From assembly GCF_014646235.1 (NCBI RefSeq), contig NZ_BMNB01000026.1:27068-91067 (forward strand): 64,000 nt of DNA, written 5' to 3'. A program made the position numbers and the translations under genes. Every line of letters starts with the position of its first letter. Positions within the stretch are counted from its first letter, which is position 1. This document shows, piece after piece, positions 37,696 to 45,421 of this stretch. The notes below the pieces were generated by a model, which saw only the letters and a program-made list of their open reading frames with translations, was not told the origin of the DNA and did not search any database. This DNA is from Micromonospora sonchi (GTDB lineage Bacteria; Actinomycetota; Actinomycetes; Mycobacteriales; Micromonosporaceae).

Positions 37696-39155
37696 CGGCG
37701 TACCCCTGCCGCCGTCTCGGCCGTGCCGTCTGGGGTGGCCGGCGGGCGGTCGAGGGTCACGGTGCGGTCGGCCAGCGCCGCCACGAACTCGGCGTCGTGG
37801 GTGACCGCGACCAGGCCGTGGCCGCCGTCGCGCAGGTCCGCGAAGAGCTCCACCAGTTCCCGCCAGGTCCGTCGGTCCTGACCGAAGGTGGGCTCGTCGC
37901 AGATCAGCAGACGCGGCGCGGTGGCCAGCGCGGTCGCCACGCTCAACCGCCGCGCCTCGCCACCGGAGAGGGTGTACGGGTTGGCTCCGGCCAGTCCGGC
38001 CAGCCGCAGTCGGTGCAGCAGTTCGTCGACGCGATCACGGACGGCCGCCTCGGCCGCGCCGGTGCGTCGTGGGCCGAGCGCCAGTTCGTCGAAGACGGTG
38101 CCGGTGACGAACTGGTGCTCGGGGTCCTGGAAGACCGAGCCGATCCGGCGGGCCAGCGCCGGAGCGGGCCAGCGGTGCGGGGGAGTCCGAGCGTCGGCGC
38201 CGGCCAACTCGGGGCGTGCGGTCACCCGGCCGGTCCCCGGTCGGAGCAGCCCGCCGAGGAGCAGGGCGAGAGTGGACTTCCCGGCGCCGTTTCGGCCGAG
38301 CACGGCGAGCGCCTCGCCGGCGCGTACCTCGAGATCGGTGTCGGCCAGCCGGGGCGGCAGGCCGAGCCGTTCCGTGGTGAGCAGCACGTCGCCGGCGGGC
38401 GCGGCGGCCCGCCGGGGCGACACGGTGCGGCCGGGTACCCAGACTCCCTCGTCGGCGAGCGCGGTGCCGTACGCGCCGAAGACCGCCTCCGGTGTGCCGT
38501 CGGCGCGGACGCCGCCGCCGGGCTCCAGCACGACCACCCGGTCGACCAGCGGCAGCGCCTCGGCGACCCGGTGTTCGACCAGGACCAGCGTGGTGTCGTC
38601 GTCGAGCGCGTCGGCGACCGCCGACCGGATCAGCGCGGCGCCGCCCGGGTCGAGGTTCGCCGTCGGTTCGTCGAGCAGCAGCAACCCGGGGCGTAGGGCG
38701 AGCACCCCGGCCAGCGCGAGTCGCTGCTGCTCCCCGCCGGAGAGCGCCGCGGTGGGCCGGTCCCGGTGGTATGGGAAGCCGACCCGCGCCAGCGTCTCGT
38801 TGACCCGGGGCCAGATCTCCTCGGCCGGTACGGCCCGGTTCTCCAGCCCGAAGGCGACGTCGTCGCCGCACCGGGCCATCACCAGTTGGGTCTGCGGATC
38901 CTGGAAGACGATGCCGACCTGCTCCCGGGCCGCGTGCGGTGGCCGGCCGTCGACCTCGATCGTGCCCTCCTGCTCGCCGGAGTCCTCCGGCAGCAGTCCG
39001 GCCAGCGCCGCCAGCAGGGTGCTCTTGCCCGCGCCGGACCCGCCGAGCAGCAGCACCCGCTCGCCGCGTTCCACCCGTAGATCGACCCCGCGTACCGCCC
39101 AGGCCCGCCGCCCGGCGTGCCGCCACCCGAACCCCCGCAACCTCACCCCGCCCAC
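37692..39155 (-). CDS. ykoD: Double ABC ATPase of an ECF transporter
   Basis: Fused A and A' subunits that power vitamin uptake. The 487-residue protein has two nucleotide-binding halves: Walker A GGSGAGKST near residue 35 with signature LSGGEQQRL and LLLLDEPTANLD, then GRNGAGKST near residue 293 with LSGGEARRL and LLICDEPTFGQD near residue 425. Start GTG 39155 follows GAGGGGGTGAAG; a longer frame to 39818 is the antisense-like overlap with ykoE. A hairpin repeat lies 42 bases upstream within the operon. Confidence 0.9.
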   Translation of the reverse strand: MGGVRLRGFGWRHAGRRAWAVRGVDLRVERGERVLLLGGSGAGKSTLLAALAGLLPEDSGEQEGTIEVDGRPPHAAREQVGIVFQDPQTQLVMARCGDDVAFGLENRAVPAEEIWPRVNETLARVGFPYHRDRPTAALSGGEQQRLALAGVLALRPGLLLLDEPTANLDPGGAALIRSAVADALDDDTTLVLVEHRVAEALPLVDRVVVLEPGGGVRADGTPEAVFGAYGTALADEGVWVPGRTVSPRRAAAPAGDVLLTTERLGLPPRLADTDLEVRAGEALAVLGRNGAGKSTLALLLGGLLRPGTGRVTARPELAGADARTPPHRWPAPALARRIGSVFQDPEHQFVTGTVFDELALGPRRTGAAEAAVRDRVDELLHRLRLAGLAGANPYTLSGGEARRLSVATALATAPRLLICDEPTFGQDRRTWRELVELFADLRDGGHGLVAVTHDAEFVAALADRTVTLDRPPATPDGTAETAAGVRR

Positions 39156-39196
39156 ACCTTCACCCCCTCTCGCCGCACGCCCCTCCTCGCCGCTGC

Positions 39197-39240
39197 TGAT
39201 CAAGAGGTTGCGTCCGAAGATCGGGGCAACCTCTTGATCA
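39197..39240. repeat. GATC-armed hairpin repeat, copy 1
   Basis: TGATCAAGAGGTTGC (39197-39211) pairs perfectly with 39226-39240 around a 14-base loop containing GAAGATCG. It lies within the ECF operon, between ykoE and the ATPase gene. A related hairpin with the same loop core on the other strand is at 47539-47601. Confidence 0.85.
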
Positions 39241-39250
39241 ACAGGGTCGG

Positions 39251-39841
39251 TCAGACGAGGGCGCGGTCGCGGCCGGCGGGGAAGCGGTCGAGGACGCCCG
39301 TGCGGGCCAGGGCACGGGTGAGGGCGTGGCCGCCGGCACCGGCGATCACCATCGCGCTGAGCACGGTGAGCAGGGCGTACGGGATGCGGTAGCCGACCAG
39401 CGCGTACGGGGTGTTCCAGACGAAGAAGTCGAACAGCGCCGCGCCGAGACCGGTCAACGCGCCGGCCAGCAGGGCGGTCGGCAGCCGGAACGAGCGGTAC
39501 CGGAAGGCGGCGAAGGCCAGCTCCGCGCCGAGACCCTGGATCAGCCCCTGCGCGATGGTGACGCTGCCCCACTCCGAGCCCAGCAGCGCGGAGACCGTCG
39601 CCGCGACCGCCTCGCAGAAGAGCGCGGCGCCCGGCTTGCGGATCACCAACCCGCCGAGCACGGCCGGGACCAGCCAGACGCCGTACATGACGGCCTGGCT
39701 GGCCGGGAAGAAGGCGAAGGCCGGGTCGGCGGCCCGCCAGACCAGCCCCCAGGCCCAGAAGATGACGCCGAAACCGACGGCGATCACCGCGGCCACGACG
39801 ATGTCGATCGTGCGCCACCGGTTGGTGGTGAATTGACCCAT
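39251..39841 (-). CDS. ykoE: YkoE-type substrate-binding (S) component of an ECF transporter
   Basis: Membrane protein that captures a thiamine-related substrate, probably the hydroxymethylpyrimidine moiety or thiamine itself, for the EcfT/ATPase module. The 196-residue protein has five to six helices beginning WRTIDIVVAAVIAVGFGVIFWAWG and ends RTGVLDRFPAGRD. ATG 39841 is set by the first membrane segment. A TPP riboswitch directly upstream (39928-40018) ties it to thiamine supply. Confidence 0.9.
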   Translation of the reverse strand: MGQFTTNRWRTIDIVVAAVIAVGFGVIFWAWGLVWRAADPAFAFFPASQAVMYGVWLVPAVLGGLVIRKPGAALFCEAVAATVSALLGSEWGSVTIAQGLIQGLGAELAFAAFRYRSFRLPTALLAGALTGLGAALFDFFVWNTPYALVGYRIPYALLTVLSAMVIAGAGGHALTRALARTGVLDRFPAGRDRALV

Positions 39842-39927
39842 GGTTGCTCCCAGTCCAGTGTCGAACCAGGCAAGACGCACGCCCTCCGCCCGGCGTCGCC
39901 GGGCCCGTGGCGGGCTGGAGGTGGACC

Positions 39928-40018
39928 GATCTCCCTGCGCTGGCATTACCCAGATCAGGTACGGAGGGTCTGCGGGCGAACCCCGCACTCTCAGCGCTGT
40001 GCGCTCCCCTGTCGGAGG
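39928..40018 (-). ncRNA. TPP riboswitch (THI element)
   Basis: On the minus strand the sequence shows GGGGAGCGC, then GCTGAGAGTGC, then CCTGATCTGGGTAATGCCAG and CGCAGGGAG, which are the conserved P2-P5 elements of the thiamin pyrophosphate riboswitch (CUGAGA and the ACCUGAUCUGGAUAAUGCCAGCG core). It precedes ykoE by about 87 bases, so excess thiamin pyrophosphate should lower transporter production. Confidence 0.95.
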
Positions 40019-40148
40019 TGAAGTTGTCTCTGGCGACGCTAACACCGATCTGAGCAGGGGGCGATGACCGAGGTCACCAGGAACCGGAGACCGGCCGGGC
40101 ACCCAACGGTAGTCTCAGGCCGCTGGTCGGACAGCCGAGAGGCGACGT

Positions 40149-41225
40149 ATGAGTGCAGACACTGACGCCGCGTCGGTCGGCGGACCGGAGGACCGCACGG
40201 CGGGCGGGGTGGGCCTGGCCACTTCCGGCGCGAGCCGGCCCGAGCCACCCGGCGAGGGTCCCCGGTGGCGGCTCGGCGACCGGATCGGCTCGGTGGAGGT
40301 GCTGGCCGGGCTGCTGATCCTGCTGGTCGTCTTCCGGGAACCGCTGGCCGCCGCGCTGGACACCCCACGCGTGCAGACCTGGACCACCGTCTTCGTCTCG
40401 ATCATGGTGCAGGCGGTGCCGTTCCTGATCTTCGGAGTGCTGCTCTCCGCCGTGATCGCGGTCTTCGTACCCCGGTCGTTCTGGGCGCGGGCGCTGCCCC
40501 GACATCCGGCCCTCGCCGTGCCGGCGGCCAGCGCGGCCGGGGTGGTGCTGCCCGGCTGCGAGTGCGGGTCGGTGCCGATCGCCGGCTCGCTGATCCGCCG
40601 GGGAGTCACCCCCGCCGCCGCGCTGGCCTTCCTGCTCGCCGCCCCGGCGGTGAACCCGATCGTGCTGACCGCCACCGCGGTCGCCTTCCCGAACAACCCC
40701 GAGATGGTCCTCGCCCGCGGCCTCGCCAGCCTGGTCGTCGCCATGGTGATGGGGTGGCTCTGGCTGCGGCTCGGGCGTACCGACTGGATCCGGATGCCGC
40801 GCCGGCCAGAACTGGACGACGCTTCGCGGGGCCGGGCCTTCTGGGGCGCCGTCCGGCACGACGTGACGCACGCCGGCGGTTTCCTGGTGCTCGGCGCGAT
40901 GGCCGCCGCCTGCATCAACGTGCTGGTGCCGCAGCGCTGGTTGCAGACCCTCGCCGACAACGCCTGGCTGTCGATCCTGGCGCTGGCGCTGCTCGCCGTA
41001 CTGCTCTCGCTCTGCTCGGAGGCGGACGCCTTCGTCGCGGCCTCGCTGTCGCAGTTCTCCCTCACGTCCCGACTGGTCTTTCTGGTGGTGGGGCCGATGG
41101 TCGACCTCAAGCTGATCGCGATGCAGGCCGGTGTCTTCGGCCGGCGGTTCGCCCTCCGGTTCGCGCCGACCACCTTCGCGGTCGCCCTGCTGGTCGCCGC
41201 CGGTGTCGGGGCGGTGCTGCTGTGA
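40149..41225 (+). CDS. YraQ/ArsP-type permease (DUF318)
   Basis: The 358-residue protein has about eight membrane segments starting near residue 52 and the family motif GCECGSVPIAGSLIRRG near residue 138, with two cysteines that could bind metal or metalloid. AAPAVNPIVLTATAVAF and CSEADAFVAASLSQFS are further family segments. It is known in metal homeostasis or arsenite/organoarsenical export contexts. Overlaps the next gene by four bases. ATG 40149 at the start of a hydrophilic N-terminus. Confidence 0.85.
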   Translation: MSADTDAASVGGPEDRTAGGVGLATSGASRPEPPGEGPRWRLGDRIGSVEVLAGLLILLVVFREPLAAALDTPRVQTWTTVFVSIMVQAVPFLIFGVLLSAVIAVFVPRSFWARALPRHPALAVPAASAAGVVLPGCECGSVPIAGSLIRRGVTPAAALAFLLAAPAVNPIVLTATAVAFPNNPEMVLARGLASLVVAMVMGWLWLRLGRTDWIRMPRRPELDDASRGRAFWGAVRHDVTHAGGFLVLGAMAAACINVLVPQRWLQTLADNAWLSILALALLAVLLSLCSEADAFVAASLSQFSLTSRLVFLVVGPMVDLKLIAMQAGVFGRRFALRFAPTTFAVALLVAAGVGAVLL

Positions 41226-41992
41226 ACCGGCAGGCGCAGGCGGTGGTCCTGCTGCTGCTCGGTGGCGCGGTGCTCCGGGCCAGCGTCACCGACCTGTACC
41301 TGCGCTACGTCAAGGAAGGGCTGCGTCCCTTCCTGATCGCCGCCGGCCTGCTGCTGGTGGTCGCCGCGATCATGACCCTGTGGTACGAACTGCGCCCGGC
41401 CCGTCCCGACGCCCCCGATCCCGGCGACGTCCCCGATCCCGGCGTCGCCGCTGGGCACGGGCCCGACGGCGATGACGGACCCGGGCACGGCCACCACGAG
41501 CCGCGCGTGGGCTGGCTGCTCATCCTGCCGGTGCTCGGCCTGCTGCTGGTCGCCCCGCCGGCCCTCGGCTCGTACGCGGCGGAGCAGACCGGCACCGCGC
41601 TGAGCGCGCCGCGACAGTCGGACTACCCACCGTTGCCCGATGGAGACCCCGCGCCGGTCACCGTCCTCGACTACGCCGCGCGGGCGCTGTTCGACCGGGG
41701 TACCTCGATCGGCGACCGGCGGGTGCTGCTCACCGGATTCATCGCCACCGGGGCCGACAACGAGCCGATCCTGGCCCGGATGGTGCTCTCCTGCTGCGCC
41801 GCCGACGGCCGGCCGGTCAAGCTCGGACTGACCGGTGACGTGCCGGCCGGGCTGCCGAACGACAGCTGGGTGGAGGTGATCGGCCGGTACAGCGACCGGA
41901 TCGGCCGTGACCCGGTCAACGACGCCGAGATCCCCTACCTTGAGGTCGAATCGTGGCGACAGGTGCCCGTCCCCACACGTCAGTACGACTGA
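41222..41992 (+). CDS. TIGR03943/YcgQ-like membrane protein
   Basis: The 256-residue partner of the upstream permease; the YcgQ-YcgR-type pair occurs in metal-responsive loci of other bacteria. Membrane segments lie near residues 7-24, 34-52 and 100-118. A histidine-rich cytoplasmic loop (GHGPDGDDGPGHGHHEPRV) separates them and the C-terminal soluble domain has LSCCAADGRPVKLGL with a Cys-Cys pair. GTG start in the permease stop codon. Metal binding is likely but unproven. Confidence 0.8.
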   Translation: MNRQAQAVVLLLLGGAVLRASVTDLYLRYVKEGLRPFLIAAGLLLVVAAIMTLWYELRPARPDAPDPGDVPDPGVAAGHGPDGDDGPGHGHHEPRVGWLLILPVLGLLLVAPPALGSYAAEQTGTALSAPRQSDYPPLPDGDPAPVTVLDYAARALFDRGTSIGDRRVLLTGFIATGADNEPILARMVLSCCAADGRPVKLGLTGDVPAGLPNDSWVEVIGRYSDRIGRDPVNDAEIPYLEVESWRQVPVPTRQYD

Positions 41993-42009
41993 CGTCGGGC
42001 ACATCTCGG

Positions 42010-42015
42010 TAGGCT
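42010..42015 (+). promoter_or_regulatory. Putative leaderless -10 element of the hydrolase gene
   Basis: TAGGCT lies seven bases before the ATG of the alpha/beta hydrolase with no ribosome site in between. Confidence 0.42.
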
Positions 42016-42022
42016 GCGCTCC

Positions 42023-42853
42023 ATGCGCATCGATGCCCGGGGTCTGCGGTTCGACGTCATCACCGGTGGTCCGGAGCACGGTGAGCCGGTGCTGCTGCTG
42101 CACGGCTTCCCGCAGCACGCGGGCGAGTGGAACGACGTGATGCCGACCCTGCATGTGGCCGGTCTGCGCACCTACGCGATGAACCAGCGCGGCTACTCGC
42201 CCGGGGCGCGGCCGGAAGCGGTCGAGGCGTACCGGCTGGCGGAGTTGGTCGCCGACGCGGCTGCCGTGCTGGACGCCCTCGGCGTCGACTCCGCCCACGT
42301 GGTGGGGCACGACTGGGGTGCCGTCGTCGGGTGGGCGCTGGCCGCCGGCCACCCGGAGCGGGTCCGCACGCTGACCGCCGTCTCCGTGTCGCATCCGGCC
42401 GCCATGGCGTACGCGCTGACCCATGACCCGAAACAGAAGGCGCGCTCGGCGTACATGGCGCTGTTCCGCCGACCCGGGGTGGCCGAGAAGACGCTGCTGG
42501 CCCTGAACGCCAGCGGGCTGCGCCGGCTGCTGCGCGGGGTGGGGGACGATGCACGACTGGCGGCGTACGTCGATCCGATGCGCGAGCCCGGCGCCCTGAC
42601 CGCGGCGCTGAACTGGTACCGGGCGATGTCCCGGACGGACCTGGCGGCGACCGGCCCGGTGACCGTGCCGACCACCTTCGTCTGGAGCGACCGGGACGTG
42701 GCGATCGGGCGCGCCGCCGCCGAGGCGTGCGCCGCCCATGTGCGTGGGGACTACCGGTTCGTCGAGTTGGCCGGGATCAGCCACTGGATCCCGGACCAGG
42801 TGCCGACGCCGCTGGCCGAGGCGATCCTGGCCCGGGTGCGTCCCGCCGCCTGA
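42023..42853 (+). CDS. Alpha/beta hydrolase (epoxide hydrolase-like)
   Basis: The 276-residue protein has the oxyanion segment LLLHGFPQHAGEW near residue 25, nucleophile elbow VGHDWGAVVGW with Asp as the nucleophile near residue 95, and a C-terminal GISHW histidine near residue 255. An Asp nucleophile with GHDWG is typical of soluble epoxide hydrolases and haloalkane dehalogenases; the lid has SAYMALFRRP. The substrate is unknown. The IS607-type element begins about 90 bases after it. Confidence 0.87.
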   Translation: MRIDARGLRFDVITGGPEHGEPVLLLHGFPQHAGEWNDVMPTLHVAGLRTYAMNQRGYSPGARPEAVEAYRLAELVADAAAVLDALGVDSAHVVGHDWGAVVGWALAAGHPERVRTLTAVSVSHPAAMAYALTHDPKQKARSAYMALFRRPGVAEKTLLALNASGLRRLLRGVGDDARLAAYVDPMREPGALTAALNWYRAMSRTDLAATGPVTVPTTFVWSDRDVAIGRAAAEACAAHVRGDYRFVELAGISHWIPDQVPTPLAEAILARVRPAA

Positions 42854-42965
42854 GCGGCGGGGCTGGCTCCCTGCGCCGTTGGCGGTTTCGTGTCGGCGGC
42901 GGCGGGGGCGCGGCTGCTGCCGCGCCGGGGGTCTTTAGTCCTTTGTGAGCATTTATAGTGATCGG

Positions 42966-43424
42966 GTGAATTTGAAGGGATGGGCGGCGTCCACCGGCGT
43001 CGCGTACGTCACCGCTCGGCGGCAGTATGCGGCCGGGACGCTGTCTGTTCCCACGTACCGGGTCGGCCGTCTGATCATGGTTGGTGAGCCGGTGACCGGC
43101 GCGACCACCGACGCGGGACAGACGGTGGTGTATGCCAGGGTGTCGTCGGCCGATCAGAAGACCGACTTGGACCGGCAGGTTGCCCGGGTTACGACATGGG
43201 CGACTGGTCGAGGGCTTGCGGTGGAGCGGGTGGTGACCGAGGTCGGCTCAGCGCTGAACGGGCACCGCGAGAAGTTCCTCGCGCTGTTGCGCGACCCGGT
43301 CGTGACGGCGATCGTGGTTGAGCACCGGGGCCGGTTCGTCCGCTTCGGCGCTGAGTACGTCGAGGCAGCCCTGTCCGCGCAGGGCCGCCGCCTGCTCGTC
43401 GTCGACCCGGACGGGGTGGCGTGA
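42966..43424 (+). CDS. tnpA: IS607-type serine recombinase TnpA, shortened
   Basis: The 152-residue protein has an N-terminal MerR-like helix (NLKGWAASTGVAYVTARRQYAAG) then the serine resolvase catalytic domain with YARVSSADQKTDLDRQ (nucleophile Ser in VSS), VVTEVGSALNGHREKF and VVEHRGRFVRFGAEYVEAAL. It stops at VDPDGVA; family members continue about 40 more residues (DDLVRD and a long helix). Start GTG 42966 lies six bases after TATAGT; GTG 42945 is an alternative. The stop overlaps the tnpB start. Activity is doubtful. Confidence 0.85.
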   Translation: MNLKGWAASTGVAYVTARRQYAAGTLSVPTYRVGRLIMVGEPVTGATTDAGQTVVYARVSSADQKTDLDRQVARVTTWATGRGLAVERVVTEVGSALNGHREKFLALLRDPVVTAIVVEHRGRFVRFGAEYVEAALSAQGRRLLVVDPDGVA

Positions 43425-44794
43425 GGACGGTCCAGGCGTATCGGTTCGCTCTTGACCTCACTCCGGTGCAGGAGCGGGCGGTGCTCGCGCATGCTGGGGC
43501 CGCGCGGGTGGCGTACAACTGGGCTCTGGCCCGGGTCAAGGCGGTGATGGATCAACGGGCGGCGGAACGCACCTACGGTATCCCTGACGAGCTGTTGACT
43601 CCGTCGCTGTTCTGGTCGTTGCCGGCGTTGCGGCGGGCGTGGAACCAGGCCAAGGCTGAGGTCGCGCCGTGGTGGGGTGAGGTGTCCAAAGAGGCGTTCA
43701 ACACTGGCCTGGACGCGCTGGCGCGTGGGTTGAGGAACTGGGCGGACTCCCGCACGGGTAGGCGGGCTGGTCGGTCGGTTGGGTTTCCCCGGTTCAAGTC
43801 GCGTCGCCGCAGCGTACCGTCGGTGCGGTTCACTACCGGGACGGTCTGCGTCGAGGCCGACCGGATGCACGTCGTGTTGCCCCGGCTGGGCCGGTTGAAG
43901 CTGCACGAATCCGCCCGCAAACTCGCCCGCCGTCTGGAGGCGGGCACCGCCCGGATCCTGTCGGCGACGGTGCGTCGTGACGGCGGGTGGTGGCATGTGT
44001 CGTTCACCGTCGAGGTCGAGCGGACCGAGCGGGCACCGGCCCAACCCGGGTCGGTGGTCGGGGTAGACGTCGGGATCAGGCACCTGGCGGTGCTCTCGAC
44101 CGGGGAACTGGTCGAGAACCCGCGCCATTTGACCTGCGCCCAGCAGCGGCTGCGGCGGCTGGGTCGGGCGCTGTCACGTAAGACCGGCCCGGACCGCCGC
44201 ACCGGCCAACGGGCGTCGAACCGGTGGCAGCGTGCGGCGGCCCGGCTCGGGCGTGCGCACGCCCGGGTCGCGAACCTACGCCGCGACGGCCTGCACAGGC
44301 TCACCACCCGACTTGCCGCGACGTACGGCACGGTCGTGGTGGAAGACCTCAACGTGGCGGGGATGCTGCGTAACCGGCGGCTGGCCCGGCACATCGCCGA
44401 CGCCGGATTCGCAGAGATCCGCCGACAGTTGGCATACAAAACCTCGTGGAACGGCGGGCGGCTCGTTGTGGCCGACCGCTGGTATCCGTCCTCCAAGACC
44501 TGCTCTGGCTGCGGCGCGGTGAAAACCAAGCTGGCCCTGTCCGAGCGCGAGTACGAATGCCAGGCGTGTGGCCTGGTCATCGACCGGGACCGCAACGCCT
44601 CGCTCAACCTGGCCGCCCTCGCGGCGGCAACCGCCGGGAGTGGCCCGGCGGCAGGACGTGGAGCCAACCAGAAGACCCGCCCACGCGGGCAGATGGCCGT
44701 GAAACGTCAACCCGGCACGGCATCCGCCACTCAGACCGGGACCGTCCCACCGCAAGGCGGGACTGCTGATCGTGTGCTCACCAAAGCACACTGA
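43421..44794 (+). CDS. tnpB: RNA-guided endonuclease TnpB (IS607/IS200 type)
   Basis: The 457-residue protein has the three RuvC acidic sites: Asp in VVGVDVGIRHLAVLST near residue 210, Glu in TVVVEDLNVAGML near residue 308 and Asp in VIDRDRNASLNL near residue 388. The zinc finger CSGCGAVKTKLALSEREYECQAC lies in between. TnpB proteins are programmable nucleases guided by RNA from the element's right end. GTG 43421 overlaps the tnpA stop. The C-terminal 60 residues are basic and disordered and coincide with where the guide RNA scaffold is normally encoded. Confidence 0.93.
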   Translation: MRTVQAYRFALDLTPVQERAVLAHAGAARVAYNWALARVKAVMDQRAAERTYGIPDELLTPSLFWSLPALRRAWNQAKAEVAPWWGEVSKEAFNTGLDALARGLRNWADSRTGRRAGRSVGFPRFKSRRRSVPSVRFTTGTVCVEADRMHVVLPRLGRLKLHESARKLARRLEAGTARILSATVRRDGGWWHVSFTVEVERTERAPAQPGSVVGVDVGIRHLAVLSTGELVENPRHLTCAQQRLRRLGRALSRKTGPDRRTGQRASNRWQRAAARLGRAHARVANLRRDGLHRLTTRLAATYGTVVVEDLNVAGMLRNRRLARHIADAGFAEIRRQLAYKTSWNGGRLVVADRWYPSSKTCSGCGAVKTKLALSEREYECQACGLVIDRDRNASLNLAALAAATAGSGPAAGRGANQKTRPRGQMAVKRQPGTASATQTGTVPPQGGTADRVLTKAH

Positions 44795-44853
44795 AAGGTA
44801 ACGGCATCAGCCTGTGCCACCGACGCGGAGTCGGTGCCCTGTCGGAGGTACGC

Positions 44854-45354
44854 GTGTCGAAGGAAACCGAGAAGCAGCGGTGGCAGCGCAACTTCGCCGA
44901 CCTGCTCCAGGAGTTGCGGGTCGCGCAGACCGGTGTTCAGATCCTCTTCGCCTTCCTGCTGACTCTGCCCTTCAGCAACGGGTTCGGCCGGACCACGCCG
45001 TTCCAGCGCGACGTCTACATCGTCGCGCTGCTCGCGGCGGCCGGCGCCACCGCGATGATCATCTCTCCGGTGGCGTTCCACCGGGCGCTGTTCCGTCAGG
45101 GACGCAAGCCGGAGCTGGTGCGCTTCGCGCACCGGATGGCCAGCGGCGGGCTCGCCTTCATGCTGGTCGCGATGGTCAGCTCGGTGCTGTTGATCACCGA
45201 CTTCGTGCTCGACCGGCCGATCGCCTTCCTGCTCAGCGCGGTCACCGGGCTCTGGTTCCTGGCCTTCTGGCTGATCCTGCCGTTCTCGCGGCGCAACTGG
45301 GGCGACGACGACATCGACGACGACGAGGATCCCAGCGGACTCGCCAACGATTGA
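44854..45354 (+). CDS. DUF6328 membrane protein
   Basis: The 166-residue protein begins SKETEKQRWQRNFADLLQELRVAQTGVQILFAFLLTLPF and has four membrane segments (about 30-45, 55-77, 105-127 and 130-150), then an acidic tail DDDDIDDDEDPSG. DUF6328 has no assigned function. GTG 44854 follows CGGAGGTACGC. The gene lies directly behind the IS607 right end, whose insertion may have separated it from its original promoter. Confidence 0.8.
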   Translation: MSKETEKQRWQRNFADLLQELRVAQTGVQILFAFLLTLPFSNGFGRTTPFQRDVYIVALLAAAGATAMIISPVAFHRALFRQGRKPELVRFAHRMASGGLAFMLVAMVSSVLLITDFVLDRPIAFLLSAVTGLWFLAFWLILPFSRRNWGDDDIDDDEDPSGLAND

Positions 45355-45421
45355 GCGGATATCTGTCACTACCTTTGGGTAACAACCGCGGGTAGCCTGT
45401 TGAGCAGGCGGAACAGTCAGA

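Larger units (their letters stand above)
42935..44797 (+). mobile_element. IS607-family insertion sequence
   Basis: Contains tnpA (serine recombinase) and tnpB on one strand. Near the left end CTTTGTGAGCA (42941-42951) and near the right end TGCTCACCAAAG (44775-44786) are near-inverted copies, although IS607 elements lack true terminal inverted repeats; the right end also forms GTGCT/AGCAC. The exact borders are estimated from the end of tnpB and the loss of bias, not from a known empty site. tnpA is C-terminally shortened. Confidence 0.75.
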
